From Gammaproteobacteria bacterium (GTDB lineage: Bacteria > Pseudomonadota > Gammaproteobacteria > Pseudomonadales > IMCC2047): a stretch of DNA of 64,000 bases. Shown piece after piece: positions 9,504-19,294 of this stretch. Under the pieces are notes generated by a model. That model was not told where the DNA came from and ran no database searches. It saw only the letters and a list, made by a program, of their open reading frames with translations. The translations under genes were made by a program, and so were the position numbers. The number at the start of each line of letters is the position of its first letter. Position 1 is the first letter of the stretch. Where the stretch lies: assembly GCA_021773395.1 (NCBI GenBank), contig JAJFKB010000002.1:639050-703049 (forward strand), given 5' to 3'.

Positions 9504-10760
9504 TTAATTACGAATATGGCCATCCCCAAGCACCACGAATTTTTGTGAAGTTAACCCCTCAAGTCCCACCGGCCCACGGGCATGTATTTTATCCGTAGAT
9601 ATACCAATCTCCGCTCCTAAACCATATTCAAAGCCATCGGCAAATCGGGTTGACGTATTGACCATTACCGAACTTGAGTCTACCTCTGTCAGAAAACGCC
9701 GAGCTTTTGTATAGTTCTCGGTAATTATAGAATCCGTATGATGGGATCCATAGTTATTAATATGCCTGATCGCGTCATCCATACTCTCTACCAACTTGAT
9801 CGACAAAATAGGCGCAAGATATTCAGTCGTCCAGTCCTGATCCGAGGCGCTGGCTACCTGTTGTAGAATATTCTTCGTATGCTCACAGCCCCGTAGTTCA
9901 ACCCCCGCTGTCTGGTACCTATCTGCCAGTTCGGGCAACACCTCTTGCGCTATTGATTGATGAACCAGAAGTGTTTCCATGGTATTGCAGGTACCATAGC
10001 GTTGTGTTTTGGAATTAAAAGCAACCTTGATCGCTTTTTCTCTATCAGCCCATCGATCTATGTACACATGACAGATACCATCGAGGTGCTTGATCACCGC
10101 TACTTTTGCATCTCGGCTAATACGTTCAATTAACCCTTTACCACCTCGTGGGACTATCACATCGACATATTGCGGCATAGTGATCAGCTCGCCAACAGCT
10201 TCTCGATCCGTAGTCTCGATCACCTGAACAGATTCAGCAGGTAAACCGGCTACGTTTAACCCCTGCTTGATACAGGCTGCGATTGCCTGATTAGAACCAA
10301 TTGCTTCGGAACCGCCGCGCAAAATGGTAGCATTACCCGATTTCAGGCACAGACTAGCAGCCTCTACTGTCACATTGGGCCTGGACTCGTAAATAATACC
10401 GATCACACCCAATGGCACGCGCATTTTACCCACCTGGATGCCAGAGGGCTGATAGTTTAGATCTGTAATGGCACCAACCGGATCAGGTAACGAGGCTACT
10501 TGATGCAACCCCTCATTCATGCCATCGATGGTTTTATCAGTGAGTGTTAAGCGATCCAGCAACGCCGCTTCTAAACCATTCCTCTCGGCGTTTTCCACAT
10601 CCTGACAATTGGCGCTTAATATTACGTCACGTGAAGCATCAATCGCATCAGATATCGCCATGAGCGCCTGATTTTTCTTTCCCGTATCCGCCGCCGCAAT
10701 TTTACGGGACGCTTCACGTGCATAGCGCCCCACTTCAACCATATATTCTTTAACGTTCAT
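9504..10760 (-). CDS. proA: Gamma-glutamyl phosphate reductase ProA
   Basis: NADPH-dependent reduction of glutamyl-5-phosphate to the semialdehyde in proline synthesis. 418 residues of the aldehyde-dehydrogenase superfamily. The catalytic cysteine is C258 in [13 protein letters not shown]; the block [20 protein letters not shown] and the C-terminal [12 protein letters not shown] are typical. An AGGT sequence 3 bases before the ATG is a plausible but close ribosome-binding site. It is the first gene of the minus-strand cluster; proB is not in the window next to it. Confidence 0.96.
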   Translation of the reverse strand: MNVKEYMVEVGRYAREASRKIAAADTGKKNQALMAISDAIDASRDVILSANCQDVENAERNGLEAALLDRLTLTDKTIDGMNEGLHQVASLPDPVGAITDLNYQPSGIQVGKMRVPLGVIGIIYESRPNVTVEAASLCLKSGNATILRGGSEAIGSNQAIAACIKQGLNVAGLPAESVQVIETTDREAVGELITMPQYVDVIVPRGGKGLIERISRDAKVAVIKHLDGICHVYIDRWADREKAIKVAFNSKTQRYGTCNTMETLLVHQSIAQEVLPELADRYQTAGVELRGCEHTKNILQQVASASDQDWTTEYLAPILSIKLVESMDDAIRHINNYGSHHTDSIITENYTKARRFLTEVDSSSVMVNTSTRFADGFEYGLGAEIGISTDKIHARGPVGLEGLTSQKFVVLGDGHIRN

Positions 10761-10886
10761 TGACCTGCTAATACCTTTTCTTATTTAAGACCTTTGCTTA
10801 CAGCTCTTGCTTACAATTTCGGCCACTTTACCTCTCTAATTCGTTATTAGAATCAAACGAGCGCCTTAAAGTATACGAACCATCAC

Positions 10887-10892
10887 ATTATA
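10887..10892 (-). promoter_or_regulatory. Putative -10 box of the proA transcription unit
   Basis: On the minus strand these bases read TATAAT, a full match to the -10 consensus, preceded by a T-rich stretch. No good -35 was found at 16-18 bases. Transcription would start near 10880, giving an untranslated leader of about 120 bases before proA. That leader holds two copies of GTAAGCA but no clear terminator or riboswitch. Confidence 0.4.
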
Positions 10893-10992
10893 CATTAAAA
10901 ACAAACACGCACGCTCTGTCCTGTTGCCGGGAACTTAACACCTCACATTAGTGCTGACGTACCAGCTTCGATACATTGTTACTGATCGTACA

Positions 10993-11565
10993 TTAGGACG
11001 GGCAATCGGTAATATCCACACGACCGTTTTGTAGCCTCAACCTGCCGCTGGCACTGACTACCACTTCCCGAGCACGCCGCACAACATTCTCATTACTGGC
11101 ATCTGGCGCACAGATGCGAAAAGTCATCATCGGCAAACCACCCTTTGCTCTTCTCGCCATACCATCACCACGATATACCAATGCCGAAACACGTCCATTG
11201 CTCCTGAGAATATAACCTGCAGCGATCGGCTCGAACAATTGAATAATTTCATGCGTATCCGGCTTACGATTGGTATTTTCATCAGCATAGACAATCCAGC
11301 CCTTTTCCCAGGCTTGGTCGTCGCTGCACGCCTCGGTTGAGCCTTCTACAGCACGAATACAAATATAGGTTTTTTGATTTCTGCGTATTGCTTCGCTTCT
11401 CGCAAGATTCAACGCGGTCACAAATCGGTTTGCCTGTATGGTCAGCCTGCTTGAACGCACCAAATCCACAAAACTTGGCACAACCATAAAAGTCAGAATA
11501 GAAATAGCCACTAATACAATAAGGGTCTCTACCAAAGTAAAGCCCGATACAAAATTGCGATCCAT
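10993..11565 (-). CDS. fimT: Type IV pseudopilin FimT (putative DNA-binding competence pilin)
   Basis: A 190-residue type IV prepilin-like protein of the GspH/FimT family. The start chosen is the ATG at 11565, which has GGGAG eight bases upstream; the longer frame begins with TTG at 11580. The prepilin site is SG/FTLVETLIVLVAI with the +5 glutamate. The fold block ARSEAIRRN and two late cysteines are typical of GspH. Near the C-terminus it has SGRLRLQNG, i.e. the GRxR motif (residues 174-177) described for FimT proteins that bind DNA during natural transformation. It lies 227 bases beyond pilE, apart from the minor pilin operon, and may be transcribed separately. Confidence 0.82.
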   Translation of the reverse strand: MDRNFVSGFTLVETLIVLVAISILTFMVVPSFVDLVRSSRLTIQANRFVTALNLARSEAIRRNQKTYICIRAVEGSTEACSDDQAWEKGWIVYADENTNRKPDTHEIIQLFEPIAAGYILRSNGRVSALVYRGDGMARRAKGGLPMMTFRICAPDASNENVVRRAREVVVSASGRLRLQNGRVDITDCPS

Positions 11566-11792
11566 CGCCGGAACTCCCAAATAAAGTTAATCCATTAACA
11601 ATACCCGTCGCGCTGGAGCATACCTGAATTGGATTTAAGAATAAAATTTATAAGGCTTGTAGATTCGGATCGAATCAAGTGATAGCCGGTTAAAATGCGG
11701 TTTGAGGCGAATCGGCCCGGCACCAAAAACTCTTCCCGGGCCAGCTGTTAACTCAAAACAAACGATGGCAGGCTTACCAGATCAAATCAAAT

Positions 11793-12242
11793 TCACCAGC
11801 ATTCATCCACATCGGCGGCACCGCTATTATCCTTTTCGCCTAAATGAGAGAGTGTGAGATTACCACAATAGGTATCATCCGCTTGCGATCCCTGAGGGGT
11901 CGCGGTCAGTGTAAAACAGGTCGTATCACCACAAGGTGCAGTAATCGTGATTACATAATGTTCATCTGGAGATTCTAAAGTACCGCTGGTGCCACCAATA
12001 TTATTCACGTTTGTTGTATAGGCATTATTCTCCGTAAACCAGCGCTCCTGACGAGCCGCCGCATCTGTGAGGGCAATTTTTGCGTCGGCACGCCGGGTAT
12101 CGATCATCGTATTGAGGTAATTTGGTAGCGCCACCGCTACGAGAATCGCGAGAATTCCCAACGCAATCATCAACTCTATTAGGGTAAAACCGCTAACCCG
12201 CAAAATTCTGGCATGATTAACAATTTTGAGCTTTTTATACAT
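11793..12242 (-). CDS. pilE: Type IV minor pilin PilE
   Basis: A 149-residue type IV pilin-like protein. The prepilin peptidase site is SG/FTLIELMIALGILAILV with E5, followed by the usual ALPNYLN helix and ARQERWFTENNAY. Two pairs of cysteines occur in the C-terminal half (CGDTTC, YCGN, DECW). Its place directly after pilY1-pilY2 equals that of PilE in Pseudomonas aeruginosa, a minor pilin that primes pilus assembly. A major pilin is unlikely because of the operon context. Confidence 0.88.
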   Translation of the reverse strand: MYKKLKIVNHARILRVSGFTLIELMIALGILAILVAVALPNYLNTMIDTRRADAKIALTDAAARQERWFTENNAYTTNVNNIGGTSGTLESPDEHYVITITAPCGDTTCFTLTATPQGSQADDTYCGNLTLSHLGEKDNSGAADVDECW

Positions 12243-12258
12243 ATTAACTCCTGACAGG

Positions 12259-12567
12259 CTAATGACTTAAAATCTGCTGGATTTTCTGGTCTGGCCCAAT
12301 AATCCAAACAGCTTCAACCTGGTTATTCGAATCCACCAAATAGCGTACAAACATATCCTTTTCTAAAGTGGACACACCTACCGGGCGTTCCTTATAAAAG
12401 ACCTCGGTTTTACCCACTGTAATACGGTGTTCCCGGGAATCAATTTGTATAATTCCACCTTCCAGGTCTGTTTTGAATATTAAACCTCTATATTCGGTAG
12501 CCGCCAACAGACAAGGTGTTATTAGCCACAGCCCTGCAAATAGCCCTATTTTCTTCAACATAATCAT
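12259..12567 (-). CDS. pilY2: PilY2-like small secreted protein
   Basis: A 102-residue protein with a signal peptide (hydrophobic to about residue 22, ending LLAATEY). The remainder is a small beta-rich domain with GGIIQIDSREHRITVGKTE. It has no motif I can identify. The assignment rests on its place between pilY1 and pilE and its size, both matching pilY2 of Pseudomonas, whose function in pilus biogenesis is poorly understood. It begins 33 bases after the pilY1 stop and ends 16 bases before pilE. Confidence 0.7.
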   Translation of the reverse strand: MIMLKKIGLFAGLWLITPCLLAATEYRGLIFKTDLEGGIIQIDSREHRITVGKTEVFYKERPVGVSTLEKDMFVRYLVDSNNQVEAVWIIGPDQKIQQILSH

Positions 12568-12600
12568 ATTCCTGCTTTTGATTAATATTCAGACTGAAAC

Positions 12601-15600
12601 TTACCTAAACAACTGTCGCCAGGACTGCCTGCCCACTTCCGGCTGGTTCTCATTAACCTTATCAATACCACCGGCACTATTGCTCAGATATTTACACTCC
12701 TTGCCCTGACAATTCAGCACCTTGGGAGCAGTAAGAATTCCTTCACCCAGTTGGATACCACTTTGCACGAGGTACTGGGTAACTTCCTCAAGGGTATACT
12801 GATACATGTCATTGTCATCAAAATCCCCATCGTTATCGATATCAAAGGGTGGATCGGACAATGGGCCGCCATTGGAAGCATCCAGTTCCATCAAGAAACT
12901 GCTACCACCAGCAGAACAAGGATTTGACGAGGGCAACAAGGTAGTAAAAATAATTCTACCGCTGCGATAGACTGGATTGGTAACCTGCTTTTCTCCTCTA
13001 TTGGCGGTATTTCCATCTTCCGTATTGATTAGATCCAGATACCAACCCAGATGCGGATCGGCTTCTCCTTCTCCATTCCAGTCAATGTCGTTATCCGTAC
13101 TGATTCGGAATGTAAACGTCGTATCATTCGACCCATCGCCATCAAAATCAAAGCTAACTTCCGGTTCCTTGATGATCTCCTGCTTCAACAGCCGGTCATA
13201 GTTGCCGGAAGTACGGCCACTATCCACCGTCTCACTATTATCCCAAATACCATAGAAAGTTTGGGTGGGCACACTCAATACCGCCGTATCCATTGTTTCC
13301 AGATATTTACCCGTACCAAAATATACCATTAACCCATCTTTTGATTTGACCGGGTGGTCACTGACCGTCGGACGCGTGGTAATCGGCTGTGCTGTCCCAT
13401 CAGACGCTATCGCACTGAATAAGGGCGCCGGTGCAGCATTATTTCCATTACCGCTACTAAAAGCCACATCCCATTGGCTGGTGTTTGATCCCGTCACATC
13501 AAACTTCCACATATTTCCTAACAGGTCACCCGCGTAGATATAGTCCACATCCAGATCCTGATCAATATCCACCGGGGTTACCGTTGACAATCCGTTTGGC
13601 GTCGTCGTATCTCCCGCCTCAGTAGATATTTTCTTTATAAGTGCTCCGGTTTCGATGTTAACGATGTACAGAACAGCATGCCCCGTGGTGCTCGGCGTAC
13701 CATCGGCTTGCGTATTGTTATAGCCATTCCCAAAAATAGCCGCCCAGGTACCATCATTCATTTTCACGATATCCGGTTGGCTATAGCTATAGCCCATATC
13801 CGCATCATCCGCATCGGTAAACTCCCATAGCACCAAGGAACTGGCATTACCTTCCGAGAAGTTACCCGGATCAGTCACATCAAGTGCGTAAACCGCCTGC
13901 CCACCCGCCGATAACCCACCAACAAGCACGGTATGCCAGATATCATCGTAAAAGACGTCACCAGCAGTTGGCGACCCATCAACGTAAAATTGGTGATTGT
14001 AATTTTGCGCAACCAGATCCGGTAACTTTGAGTACAACACGCTCGGCACGTAGGCCAATAATTCCGAGCCTGTTAATGCATTATAAGCATGCATCATCCC
14101 ATCGTTGGCACCCACATAGACAACCGGTGTGCGACTGGCATTATCCGTGGCAAAGGTGGAATAAGCAGCCGACTCCAATGTATCCGGATAGGCAAACAGC
14201 GGTGCCGCCACATAAAAGGGAGATGAATTGATAATATCTCCCAATTTGCGACTGCGATTTCTGAATTTTCCAGCACTGGTACCTTCGTTTGAATCATCAC
14301 CACGAACGTAATCCACAATCCATTGCCCATAATCCTGGTTAGAAGGTATTTCTGGCGCATCTTCGAGTATCGCTGCTACCTGTGCCGTACTCAAATCATT
14401 GTTCGCGTCCAGATCATCAATATCATCGGGCCAGCGAAATGGAATTCCTTTACCGCTGCCTGTATTAGCCGAAGGGTTATAAGTTAATATTTTTCGTGCA
14501 CCAAAATTAATGCCATTGGAGACAGAACCCGCGTCCCAATACGCCGGACAAATATCACCCAGACTTTCCGTAGTACAGCTTCGATTTGGATTCGCATCGG
14601 TGGAAGTACCATCGGAAATAGGGTAGTTGACTATCTGCCCGCTCCAGTCATCGCTATCAAAACGTGCTTGATAAATACTGGTCGTTGCGTGCACAGAGGT
14701 TGAGCTGGCAGCAACAGACGCTGCCGAACCTACGCGGGTATCAATATTCGCCAATGCATCGGTTAAGCCTTTAACCACCTGACTCGGGGTTTTTGCCGAG
14801 ACGAAGGTTCCCGTACTATTAAATGCCGCGTGCCACAAATCATCGACCTTTTCAGGTATATCACTGCTTGGCGTCGCATCCCCCCAATCATCATCGGGTG
14901 AATCCAACTCACTAGCTAAAGCCACACCATTACGCGTATCCGGCTTACCGTTGCCATCGGTATCTTCCAGCCGGCCTTCCACACCAAAAGCCACAGTAAA
15001 GGTCACCATATGTTGTTTGGAATTACTATCCTGAGGGCTGGTCGGCACATTGTTTGGCAAACCACTCAGATCCTTGTCATAGTAATATTTGGCCACATCG
15101 GCAACCGTAACACTGTAGCCATCTCCATCTTCATCACCAGTGACCGTACCTGGATTACTACCATTCCAATAGCCATCAGTAAAAAGCACCGAAAAATTCT
15201 GCTGACACTCACTGATGATGGGGTCATCCTTTCCTGATAACGCATCATCATAGTATTTGCCCGTTCTCTCCAAACCCTTACGCAACGGAGTGCTTGAGGT
15301 GGGCCAATCTAAATTAAACAGGGCATCCAGCATTTCCTGGTTATGGGTTGCAAAATTGGTAACCGTCGACTCAGGAACCTCTTTAAATAGCGTAGAATAG
15401 GCGTTGATCACGCTCAAGCCATAACGAAAGCCGGGTTTATCACTGACCACCGCTGCCAGTGCGCCTTTAGCGACATAGGCACGCTTGCGTGAATACTGAT
15501 ACCAATTAGCGACATTTTGCTGAGCTTCGGCGATTGTTCTGGAAGCCACTGCACCTCCGCCCAACTCTGTATGGGAGCCCGTACCAGTCAAGGTGGATGA

Positions 15601-16416
15601 TACTGTAGTCGGATGTAAACCGGTTGAGTTCGGAGCGTAAGTTGTCACCTCTACCAGCACCTCATCATCACCGGTCGTGCCATTTTCCTGGAAGGTGTAT
15701 CGCGTGTGTTTGTCCCAAAGATCAACCCGGCTGTTAGCTTCGCTGGTGGCATTTATATTAGTGCCCCGTCTCGGTCGCTCACCAGTATGGCCGCGATCAT
15801 CTTCCCAAACCTCATAGGAAAATCCAGTTAAGTCTCTGAGCTCCGTATAACCGTCAGATCCCGACTTGGGATCACTGCGTGCTGCGGTGAAGCTTGCATC
15901 ACTCATTCCTTCTCTTTCCCAAGCTTCGTAAGATACCTTGGGGTCATAATACATGACATTGACGCTGGACGATTTGACCCGCCAGTCTGCATCCGCGGTC
16001 AGGTTTTCTCCAGTCTCACTTTCACACTTTTCTAACGTCTGTCGGTCACTGTTACAACCCCTTGAGTAGGCATGATCGGCATCATCGAAGATATATTCAA
16101 AATCCTGGAAACTACTTCCGCTGTAGCTGCGCCACAAACCGTTGGTCACTAACCAACCACAATCACCGCTGCCCGTATTGCCATAGCCATTGCTATTATA
16201 GGCACAGTAATGCCAATATTGCCGGGTTAAAATTTCCCAGTCCATCGAACCCGAGTCATCGACTTCAAAGAATACATTGGGGATAGAATCGCGATCCAAA
16301 AATAACGGTGTATTACTGATACTCAAGGGTGCTGCGTACAAGGAATTTAGCCCACTCGACATACAGATTGCCGTCATGGCAAGCGTAGAACATATAGATT
16401 TAATAATCGGTTTCAT
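12601..16416 (-). CDS. pilY1: Type IV pilus tip adhesin/assembly protein PilY1
   Basis: A 1271-residue secreted protein. A signal peptide of about 28 residues ends LYAAPLS. Immediately after it, VDDSGSMDW is a MIDAS (DxSxS) metal site of a von Willebrand A-like domain that extends through the N-terminal half. The C-terminal half is the PilY1 beta-propeller, with the calcium loop DIDQDLDVD at about residues 949-957, at the position of the regulatory calcium site of P. aeruginosa PilY1. Further Asp-rich loops occur near residues 422, 1085 and 1190 (DEDGDG, DFDGDGSND, DIDNDGDFDD). It is thought to sit at the pilus tip, aid extension and mediate adhesion or surface sensing. Confidence 0.95.
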   Translation of the reverse strand: MKPIIKSICSTLAMTAICMSSGLNSLYAAPLSISNTPLFLDRDSIPNVFFEVDDSGSMDWEILTRQYWHYCAYNSNGYGNTGSGDCGWLVTNGLWRSYSGSSFQDFEYIFDDADHAYSRGCNSDRQTLEKCESETGENLTADADWRVKSSSVNVMYYDPKVSYEAWEREGMSDASFTAARSDPKSGSDGYTELRDLTGFSYEVWEDDRGHTGERPRRGTNINATSEANSRVDLWDKHTRYTFQENGTTGDDEVLVEVTTYAPNSTGLHPTTVSSTLTGTGSHTELGGGAVASRTIAEAQQNVANWYQYSRKRAYVAKGALAAVVSDKPGFRYGLSVINAYSTLFKEVPESTVTNFATHNQEMLDALFNLDWPTSSTPLRKGLERTGKYYDDALSGKDDPIISECQQNFSVLFTDGYWNGSNPGTVTGDEDGDGYSVTVADVAKYYYDKDLSGLPNNVPTSPQDSNSKQHMVTFTVAFGVEGRLEDTDGNGKPDTRNGVALASELDSPDDDWGDATPSSDIPEKVDDLWHAAFNSTGTFVSAKTPSQVVKGLTDALANIDTRVGSAASVAASSTSVHATTSIYQARFDSDDWSGQIVNYPISDGTSTDANPNRSCTTESLGDICPAYWDAGSVSNGINFGARKILTYNPSANTGSGKGIPFRWPDDIDDLDANNDLSTAQVAAILEDAPEIPSNQDYGQWIVDYVRGDDSNEGTSAGKFRNRSRKLGDIINSSPFYVAAPLFAYPDTLESAAYSTFATDNASRTPVVYVGANDGMMHAYNALTGSELLAYVPSVLYSKLPDLVAQNYNHQFYVDGSPTAGDVFYDDIWHTVLVGGLSAGGQAVYALDVTDPGNFSEGNASSLVLWEFTDADDADMGYSYSQPDIVKMNDGTWAAIFGNGYNNTQADGTPSTTGHAVLYIVNIETGALIKKISTEAGDTTTPNGLSTVTPVDIDQDLDVDYIYAGDLLGNMWKFDVTGSNTSQWDVAFSSGNGNNAAPAPLFSAIASDGTAQPITTRPTVSDHPVKSKDGLMVYFGTGKYLETMDTAVLSVPTQTFYGIWDNSETVDSGRTSGNYDRLLKQEIIKEPEVSFDFDGDGSNDTTFTFRISTDNDIDWNGEGEADPHLGWYLDLINTEDGNTANRGEKQVTNPVYRSGRIIFTTLLPSSNPCSAGGSSFLMELDASNGGPLSDPPFDIDNDGDFDDNDMYQYTLEEVTQYLVQSGIQLGEGILTAPKVLNCQGKECKYLSNSAGGIDKVNENQPEVGRQSWRQLFR

Positions 16417-16444
16417 GAATCAACACCTCAACTGGTTCCCTGAG

Positions 16445-16978
16445 TTAGTACTGCTTGGCAAAGCTTTCCTGCAACAATACGACTGAATTGGCCAATCCAC
16501 CCTGGCCTCTGGCTGTAATCAAATAGAAATAGGTTGGCGGTTGCGCCAAAGAACCAACCTCCCTGCCGGTATTTATCTTCTGACGAAATTCGATATAGTA
16601 CATAGGCTGCGCCGATAATGACTGACCTGACAACCCCCCCATATCAGCACCCGCAGAAATGGCATTAGAGGTCCACCAGCTATCGCTAAAGGGCTGCGGT
16701 GTCCCATAGGTCCAGACATCATTGGTCCCTGAGGAATCGGCAATGGGCGCGACTATACGACCATTAAGCCAGCGGGCGGCTACTTTTAATGAAGATTCTG
16801 CCGCTTCAAACGCAATCTGGTTATCCAGATAATTACCCGACATTTTTTCTTCGAGGGTGGTAGTTCGCATGCCCTGCACACCGATGAGCGTTAGTGCCAG
16901 CAATATAACCAGACTAATGATCAAGGCAGATCCCTGCTGTTTTTTTCTCTGCCGAGCAGATTGAATTATTAGGTGCAC
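16445..16978 (-). CDS. pilX: Type IV minor pilin PilX
   Basis: A 177-residue minor pilin. A basic leader (ARQRKKQQG) is followed by SALIISLVILLALTLIGVQG and the PilX_N block MRTTTLEEKMSGN. It lacks the +5 glutamate, as PilX/GspK-type tip pilins do. The frame opens with GTG at 16978; no better ATG exists upstream. It lies between pilW and pilY1, the usual order. Confidence 0.9.
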   Translation of the reverse strand: MHLIIQSARQRKKQQGSALIISLVILLALTLIGVQGMRTTTLEEKMSGNYLDNQIAFEAAESSLKVAARWLNGRIVAPIADSSGTNDVWTYGTPQPFSDSWWTSNAISAGADMGGLSGQSLSAQPMYYIEFRQKINTGREVGSLAQPPTYFYLITARGQGGLANSVVLLQESFAKQY

Positions 16979-17004
16979 ACTAACCTCAACTTATTGCAAA
17001 CTCA

Positions 17005-18057
17005 TTATTTATTACGCAGATCAACTGTCATCTGCACTTCCTGATGTGTAAAGCGATCTGTATAGGTCTTATCACCCGCCGCTGCAAAGGTATAAGTCTG
17101 ATTGGTTATGTGTACTGGATCAATTGATCTCAGCAACAGCGTCATACGGACAGATACTACTTTTTCCCAGTTACCCACCGCATTGGCTTTAATGTACTGA
17201 TCCGGTTCTCCATCAGCCCCGTTATCATATCCATAGACAACCTGCAGGTTTTCTACACCTTCGACCAGAGGTGACGGATTATTCCCGCCAGTGGCACCGG
17301 TGCCATTCAAGCGCCATAAAGAAGGCACCTGACTGGTTGTGTCATTACGAATAAAATAAGTGGAAGTAGTGAATTTAAGCAGCTCGGAATCATCTCGATA
17401 AAGTTTGCTCAATCGGTTCGTGGTATTTTGACTATTCGCATGTGCGATAGTAATTTTTCCGCTACCTTGTGATACGTTTGTTGCGCGAAACAGATCGGAT
17501 TGCTCACAATCCGAAATAAGAATGGCCTCACCCGCTGCAAAACCACAGGTATTAGAGGCGTCAATTTGTACGTTGGCATTTGCGGTTGCCATATTCCCAG
17601 TCAGCTTGGCCCCACATGAACCACCATGTTGCACCGTGATTGCATCGGTATCATCGAGCACTTGGGAAGTTCCTGTCGGCAGTGAAGGCGTCCAACTCTG
17701 GCCGCTGGTATTTTCGTACCCATTTACACTGTTCGAACCACTAAAAATATCGGGAACAGGGGCATTGGCAATAATGGTGACATCCTCAGCCCCCCTTTTG
17801 GGACTCAAACACCCACGAAAACCCGAGGCCCTGATATCCGATGCCAGCAGGTTAAGTGCATAGCGGCCATTTTCCTGCAATCTGGACAAGGCATCCTGGG
17901 TACGATAAGTACCTTTACTGCCGACATATATCTGTACCACCCCGCCTATTAGTATTACACCGACAACCACCGCCACCATGAGTTCGACAAGAGAAAGCCC
18001 CTTCTCTCGCATATTATTTTTTACGCTAACCTGATGTTTTTTATTAAAAATATTCAT
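17005..18057 (-). CDS. pilW: Type IV minor pilin PilW
   Basis: A 350-residue large minor pilin. The prepilin site is KG/LSLVELMVAVVVGVILIGG, then GTYRTQDALSRLQENGRYAL, typical of the PilW family. The C-terminal region includes VVSVRMTLLLRS. Its start overlaps the end of pilV by 4 bases, so translation is probably coupled. It joins PilV, PilX and FimU in the priming complex at the pilus tip. Confidence 0.92.
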   Translation of the reverse strand: MNIFNKKHQVSVKNNMREKGLSLVELMVAVVVGVILIGGVVQIYVGSKGTYRTQDALSRLQENGRYALNLLASDIRASGFRGCLSPKRGAEDVTIIANAPVPDIFSGSNSVNGYENTSGQSWTPSLPTGTSQVLDDTDAITVQHGGSCGAKLTGNMATANANVQIDASNTCGFAAGEAILISDCEQSDLFRATNVSQGSGKITIAHANSQNTTNRLSKLYRDDSELLKFTTSTYFIRNDTTSQVPSLWRLNGTGATGGNNPSPLVEGVENLQVVYGYDNGADGEPDQYIKANAVGNWEKVVSVRMTLLLRSIDPVHITNQTYTFAAAGDKTYTDRFTHQEVQMTVDLRNK

Positions 18058-18542
18058 ATTTCCGCATCGATGCTAAATGTTTTTTGTACCGGATCACCAG
18101 ATTCCGCGTCATATTCCCGATCCTCCCACTGCACCGTGATCGTATAGACTCGTCCGGTGGTGGCTCCTTTTAATGCCACCGCACCATCGCCAGAGGGTAG
18201 CTGAGCCGCCAGATTGGTTTTCCAGTTATTAATGTCTGCTGTTGCCATCGTATCGCAGGCGGGTATCGAACCACTTAGACCAACCACATAACAATTGGTA
18301 TCCGTCGCCGTGCTTCTATTCGCCCTCATGCTATCAATAATGTCGTACATGAGAACGGTGGACTGGGTTCTCAGATAAGAACTGTGATTAAACTTAAGCC
18401 CGTTCGACTGCAGCGCCGCCAGTCCCACCAGACCAATGGATAATACGAGCAGCGCAACGAGCACCTCGATCAAGGTACTTCCACCCTGCCGCGAATTACG
18501 GCCTATACCGCTTTTGAAGTTTAATTTTGTCATCAAGGACAT
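18054..18542 (-). CDS. pilV: Type IV minor pilin PilV
   Basis: A 162-residue minor pilin. The cleavage region is RQGGSTLIEVLVALLVLSIG, followed by GLAALQSNGLKFNHSSYLRTQ, the PilV/GspI pattern in which the stretch after the helix holds small residues and the RTQ block. The start overlaps fimU by 10 bases and the stop overlaps pilW by 4. It has two central cysteines, probably a disulfide. Confidence 0.92.
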   Translation of the reverse strand: MSLMTKLNFKSGIGRNSRQGGSTLIEVLVALLVLSIGLVGLAALQSNGLKFNHSSYLRTQSTVLMYDIIDSMRANRSTATDTNCYVVGLSGSIPACDTMATADINNWKTNLAAQLPSGDGAVALKGATTGRVYTITVQWEDREYDAESGDPVQKTFSIDAEI

Positions 18543-19087
18543 GCTGTCGTGCCCTCCGCTAAGCTTACTCTTCCAGAAAAATTGATATTTAGAGAACGCG
18601 ATCGGTTAGGGTCATTCACCGCCAACGCATCGCTAGCGCAGAGCCTAAAGGTATCACCATTAACGCCCCCGCTTCCCCTAACGTCACCTTTCGGCATATA
18701 GCGCAGCCAATTCGTATACGTATTACCCACGCGCAACGTATAACCATTATCCAATTCCTCAAATAGCCGAATGGTTTCATTCGCATCAACGGTTACATCG
18801 TTATCTATGTCCGCGAAAACAATCCAACCATCTTCCCAGTTCGCATTATTGTCACAGGCGGCGCCATTTCTCTTACATACCACAACATTTACATTACGCT
18901 TTACTGCCTCACTGCGTGCCAGAGACAGTGCAGTCGCAAACAGGTTAGTCTGCGACGCCAGACGGTTGTTTCGCAGCAGATCCACAAAACTGGGCGCAGC
19001 TACGGCCGCCAGAATCGCGATAACCACCAATGTGATCATGAGTTCAACAACCGTAAATCCCTGTAGTTTCCGAAGACTTTTTCTCAT
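18533..19087 (-). CDS. fimU: Type IV minor pilin FimU (GspH family)
   Basis: A 184-residue GspH-type minor pilin and the first gene of the minor pilin operon. The prepilin site is QG/FTVVELMITLVVIAILAAV, then APSFVDLLRNNRLASQ and ARSEAVKRNVNVVVCKR. It resembles the FimT-like gene at 10993 but ends SGRVSLAEG, without the GRxR motif. The start at 19087 leaves a 207-base divergent intergenic region to the DedA-PAP2 gene; FimS/AlgR-type control is known in Pseudomonas but no binding site could be recognised here. Confidence 0.9.
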   Translation of the reverse strand: MRKSLRKLQGFTVVELMITLVVIAILAAVAAPSFVDLLRNNRLASQTNLFATALSLARSEAVKRNVNVVVCKRNGAACDNNANWEDGWIVFADIDNDVTVDANETIRLFEELDNGYTLRVGNTYTNWLRYMPKGDVRGSGGVNGDTFRLCASDALAVNDPNRSRSLNINFSGRVSLAEGTTACP

Positions 19088-19249
19088 AATGTCGTTTTAG
19101 CACCCTTCCTTAACTTTTGCCCATTAAATCTGGATTACCGGTCGAAAAAGCTCGACAAGCGGGCAGCCATCATACCCAGCTCGCTGATCCAAACTCATTA
19201 ACCCTCCAAAGTATAGTCGACTAAGTAGTTTTCGCAGTGAAATTATCGT

Positions 19250-19255
19250 TATAAT
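19250..19255 (+). promoter_or_regulatory. Putative -10 box upstream of the DedA-PAP2 gene
   Basis: The bases read TATAAT, a full -10 match, 40 bases before the ATG at 19295. The -35 region at 17-base spacing is poor, so an activator or an extended context may be needed. It lies in the divergent region shared with fimU. Confidence 0.45.
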
Positions 19256-19294
19256 CGCCGAACTGTTTTTTCACCCATCAACCCAGACATCTAT

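Noticed and set aside
11714-11742. GGCCCGG/CCGGGCC hairpin between pilE and fimT as a terminator
   Set aside because: The arms are good but the loop is 15 bases and no T-run follows on the minus strand.
12601-16416. Several open frames of 60-115 codons on the plus strand opposite pilY1
   Set aside because: They lie wholly inside a well-supported gene, have no ribosome-binding sites and carry no recognisable domain.
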